The notes beneath the pieces were generated by a model. The model was not told the origin of the DNA and made no database searches. It saw nothing but the letters and a program-made list of their open reading frames with translations. This document shows positions 61,498-64,000 of a stretch of 64,000 bases of DNA, piece by piece. The translations under genes and the position numbers were made by a program. Position 1 is the first letter of the stretch; every line of letters begins with the position of its first letter. Origin of the DNA: Sympetrum striolatum (Eukaryota; Arthropoda; Insecta; Odonata; Libellulidae); contig CANPUZ010000053.1 in NCBI GenBank assembly GCA_947579665.1, forward strand, positions 372,001 through 436,000. The letters are read 5' to 3'.

Positions 61498-64000
61498 GAT
61501 CACATCTCCAGAAAATGACGAGATTTTAGGCAAAATAGAGCAGAAAAATTGAAATTTCACAAAAATTATCCGTTTTAGTTGCTTTTTTCGATCATTTATC
61601 GCTAAAAGGAGACAAAATAAGGACAAAATAGAGGAAAAATATTGAAATTCCGCTAAAATTATCCGTTTTTGTTGCTTTTTTCGATCATTCATCGCTAAAA
61701 GGAGACAAAATAAAGACAAAATAGAGGAAAAATAATGAAATTCCGCTAAAATTATCCGTTTTCGTTGCTTTTTTTGATCACATCTCCAGAAAATGACGAG
61801 ATTTTTGGCAAAATAGAGCAGAAAAATTGAAATTTCACAAAAATTATCCGTTTTCGTTGCTTTTTTCGATCATTTATCGCTAAAAGGAGACAAAATAAAG
61901 ACTAAATAGAGGAAAAATATTGAAATTCCGCTAAAATTATCCGTTTTCGTTGCTTTTTTCGAACACATCTCAAGAATTGACGAGATTTTAGGCAAAATAG
62001 AGCAGAAAAATTGAAATTTCACAAACATTATCCGTTTTAGTTGCTTTTTTCGATCATTTATCGCTAAAAGGAGACAAAATAAGGACAAAATAGAGGAAAA
62101 ATATTGATATTTCGCTAAAATTAACCGTTTTCGTTGCTTTTTTCGATCACATCTCCTGAAAATGACGAGATTTTTGGCAAAATAGAGCAGAAAAATTGAA
62201 GTTTCACAAAAATTATCCGTTTTAGTTGCTTTTTTCGATCATTTATCGCTAAAAGGAGACAAAATAAGGACAAAATAGAGGAAAAATATTGAAATTCCGC
62301 TAAAATTATCCGTTTTCGTTGCTTTTTTCGATCAAATCTCCAGAAACAGACGAGATTTTTGGCAAAATAGAGCAGAAAAATTGAAATTTCACAAAAATTA
62401 TCCGTTTTAGTTGCTTTTTTCTATCATTTATCGCTAAAAGGAGACAAAATAAGGACAAAATAGAGGAAAAATATTGAAATTTCGCTAAAATTATCCGTTT
62501 TCGTTGCTTTTTTCCATCATATATTTTTAAAATGACGCAAAATAGTAGAAAAATATTGAAATTTGACATAAATTATCCGTTTTCGTTGCTTTTTTCGATC
62601 ACATCTCCAGAAAATGACGAGATTTTTGGCAAAATAGAGCAGAAAAATTGAAATTTCACAAAAATTACCCGTTTTAGTTGTTTTTTTCGATCATTTATCG
62701 CTAAAATGAGACCAAATAAGGACAAGATAGTGGAAAAATATTGAAATTTGCTAAAATTATCCGTTTTCGTTGCTTTTTTCGATCACATCTCCAGAAAATG
62801 ACGAGATTTTAGGCAAAATAGAGCAGAAAAATTGAAATTTCACAAAAATTATCCGTTTTAGTTGCTTTTTCGATCATTTATCGCTAAAAGGAGACAAAAT
62901 AAGGACAAAATAGAGGAAAAATATTGAAATTCCGCTAAAATTTTCCGTTTTTGTTGCTTTTTTCGATCATTCATCGCTAAAAGGAGACAAAATAAAGACA
63001 AAATAGAGGAAAAATAATGAAATTCCGCTAAAATTATCCGTTTTCGTTGCTTTTTTTGATCACATCTCCAGAAAATGACGAGATTTTCGGCAAAATAGAG
63101 CAGAGAAATTGAAATTTCACAAAAATTATCCGTTTTCGTTGCTTTTTTCGATCATTTATCGCTAAAAGGAGACAAAATACAGACAAAATAGAGGAAAAAT
63201 ATTGAAATTCCGCTAAAATTATCTGTTTTCGTTGCTTTTTTCGATCACATCTCAAGAAAATGACGAGATTTTAGGCAAAATAGAGCAGAAAATTTGAAAT
63301 TTCACAAACATTATCCGTTTTAGTTGCTTTTTTCGATCATTTATCGCTAAAAGGAGACAAAATAAGGACAAAATAGAGGAAAAATATTGATATTCCGCTA
63401 AAATTAACCGTTTTCGTTGCTTTTTTCGATCACATCTCCAGAAAATGACGAGATTTTTGGCAAAATAGAGCAGAAAAATTGAACTTTCACAAAAATTATC
63501 CGTTTTAGTTGCTTTTTTTCGATCATTTATCGCTAAAAGGAGACAAAATAAGGACAAAATAGAGGAAAAATATTGAAATTCCGCTAAAATTATCCGTTTT
63601 CGTTGCTTTTTTCGATCACATCTCCAGAAAATGACGAGATTTTAGGCAAAATAGAGCAGAAAAATTGAAATTTCACAAAAATTATCCGTTTTAGTTGCTT
63701 TTTTTGATCATTTATCGCTAAAATGAGACAAAATAAGGACAAAATAGAGGAAAAATATTGAAATTTCGCTAAAATTATCCGTTTTCGTTGCTTTTTTCCA
63801 TCATATATTTCTAAAATGACGCAAAATAGTAGAAAAATATTGAAAATTGACAGAAATTATCCGTTTTAGTTGCTTTATTCGATCACATCTGCAGAAAATG
63901 ACGAGATTTTGCAAAATAGAGCAGAAAAATTGAAGTTTCACAAAAATTATCCGTTTTAGTTGCTTTTTTCGATCATTTATCGCTAAAAGGAGACAAAATA

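Larger units (their letters stand above)
1..64000 (+). repeat. Continuous three-monomer satellite array filling the window
   Basis: Every part of the window can be read as head-to-tail monomers of about 93 (A), 92 (B) or 82 bp (C), roughly 700 in total. Each begins with CGATCA, TGATCA or CCATCA and ends with the shared ATTATCCGTTTT-(A/C)-GTTGC-T6 box. No stretch longer than a fraction of a monomer departs from this pattern. All monomers have the same orientation, and both array ends lie outside the window. The arrangement is typical of eukaryotic satellite DNA (centromeric, pericentromeric, subtelomeric or other heterochromatin). Which of these it is cannot be told from the sequence, and I do not recognise the family by name. 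Confidence 0.97.
56131..64000 (+). repeat. Large segmental duplication inside the array, copy 2 (runs off the window)
   Basis: C monomers start at 56,856, 57,308, 57,390, 58,582, 59,496, 60,317, 61,416, 62,514 and 63,798, matching those of 41,861-50,456 in order. This copy is missing four monomers near 59.1-59.2 kb (370 bp) and two pairs near 61.4 kb and 60.8 kb (185 bp each) relative to copy 1, and keeps 11 bp that copy 1 lost. The left edge is uncertain between about 56.13 and 56.5 kb, because 48.25-49.0 kb is almost the same. The array continues past base 64,000. Confidence 0.9.

Noticed and set aside
1..64000. CRISPR array (a 23-bp conserved box every 82-93 bp with more variable sequence between).
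   Set aside because: The intervening sequences are not unique spacers; they fall into three monomer types that recur hundreds of times. There are no cas genes, and 64 kb of such repeats is unlike any CRISPR locus.
1..64000. tRNA, rRNA, small RNA genes, riboswitches, origins or telomere repeats.
   Set aside because: I scanned for GC-rich stems, tRNA-like arms, rRNA landmarks and short G-rich telomere-like repeats. Nothing breaks the satellite pattern.
41861..64000. Treating the 8-kb repeat as an obvious assembly duplication.
   Set aside because: The two copies differ by several whole-dimer gains or losses, an 11-bp indel and private bases, which a simple false duplication would not produce. 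Long reads are still the proper test.

Overview
The whole window, base 1 to base 64,000, is one uninterrupted head-to-tail satellite DNA array. It is AT-rich (a consensus monomer I counted by hand is about 30% G+C). I see no gene, RNA gene, transposon, telomere repeat, inversion or unique spacer. An array this long with multi-level higher-order repeats (HORs) points to a eukaryotic chromosome, most likely a centromeric, pericentromeric, subtelomeric or other heterochromatic block. Nothing in the sequence names the species. All monomers read in the same direction on the + strand.

The array has three related monomers. Phase is set at the CGATCA or CCATCA that follows each T-tract. Type B is 92 bp, type A is 93 bp and type C is 82 bp. 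C looks like B with a 10-bp internal deletion. All three share a right half that ends in a conserved box (ATTATCCGTTTT, then A or C, then GTTGC, then about six T). The basic arrangement is a B-A dimer of 185 bp, in which the B box usually carries AGTTGC and the A box CGTTGC. A C monomer is inserted at intervals, always after an A-type monomer. Most C-to-C distances equal 82 + n x 185 bp.

Layout: 1-35 kb is an older-looking mosaic with local duplications of about 1.64 kb (8.4-11.3, 15.5-18.7 and 23.4-26.4 kb) and 3.2-3.6 kb (1.7-8.4 kb, a third copy at 11.6-13.5, a more diverged fourth at 20.4-22 kb). 35-42 kb holds a block of about 1.72 kb in three overlapping copies. From about 42 kb to the end, homogenised HORs dominate. 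One of these is a 14-monomer, 1,284-bp unit. At the largest scale, about 8 kb at 41.9-50.5 kb is repeated at 56.1-64.0 kb and runs off the window. The two copies differ mainly by gain or loss of whole monomers (370, 370 and 185 bp) and by one 11-bp slippage. 52.6-54.5 kb is a copy of 35.9-37.8 kb, joined to a copy of 44.6-45.6 kb. This is the record expected from repeated in-register unequal exchange or segmental amplification.

Short reading frames of about 65-146 codons, mostly on the minus strand, are translations of the satellite itself and are not annotated as genes. The most interesting biological candidates are the conserved box with its alternating A/C state, the 185-bp dimer broken by the 82-bp C monomer, and the CpG-rich composition of the A monomer. 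All positions and repeat offsets were read by eye. They should be good to a few bases at the anchors quoted, but edges of duplicated blocks cannot be placed better than about one monomer.
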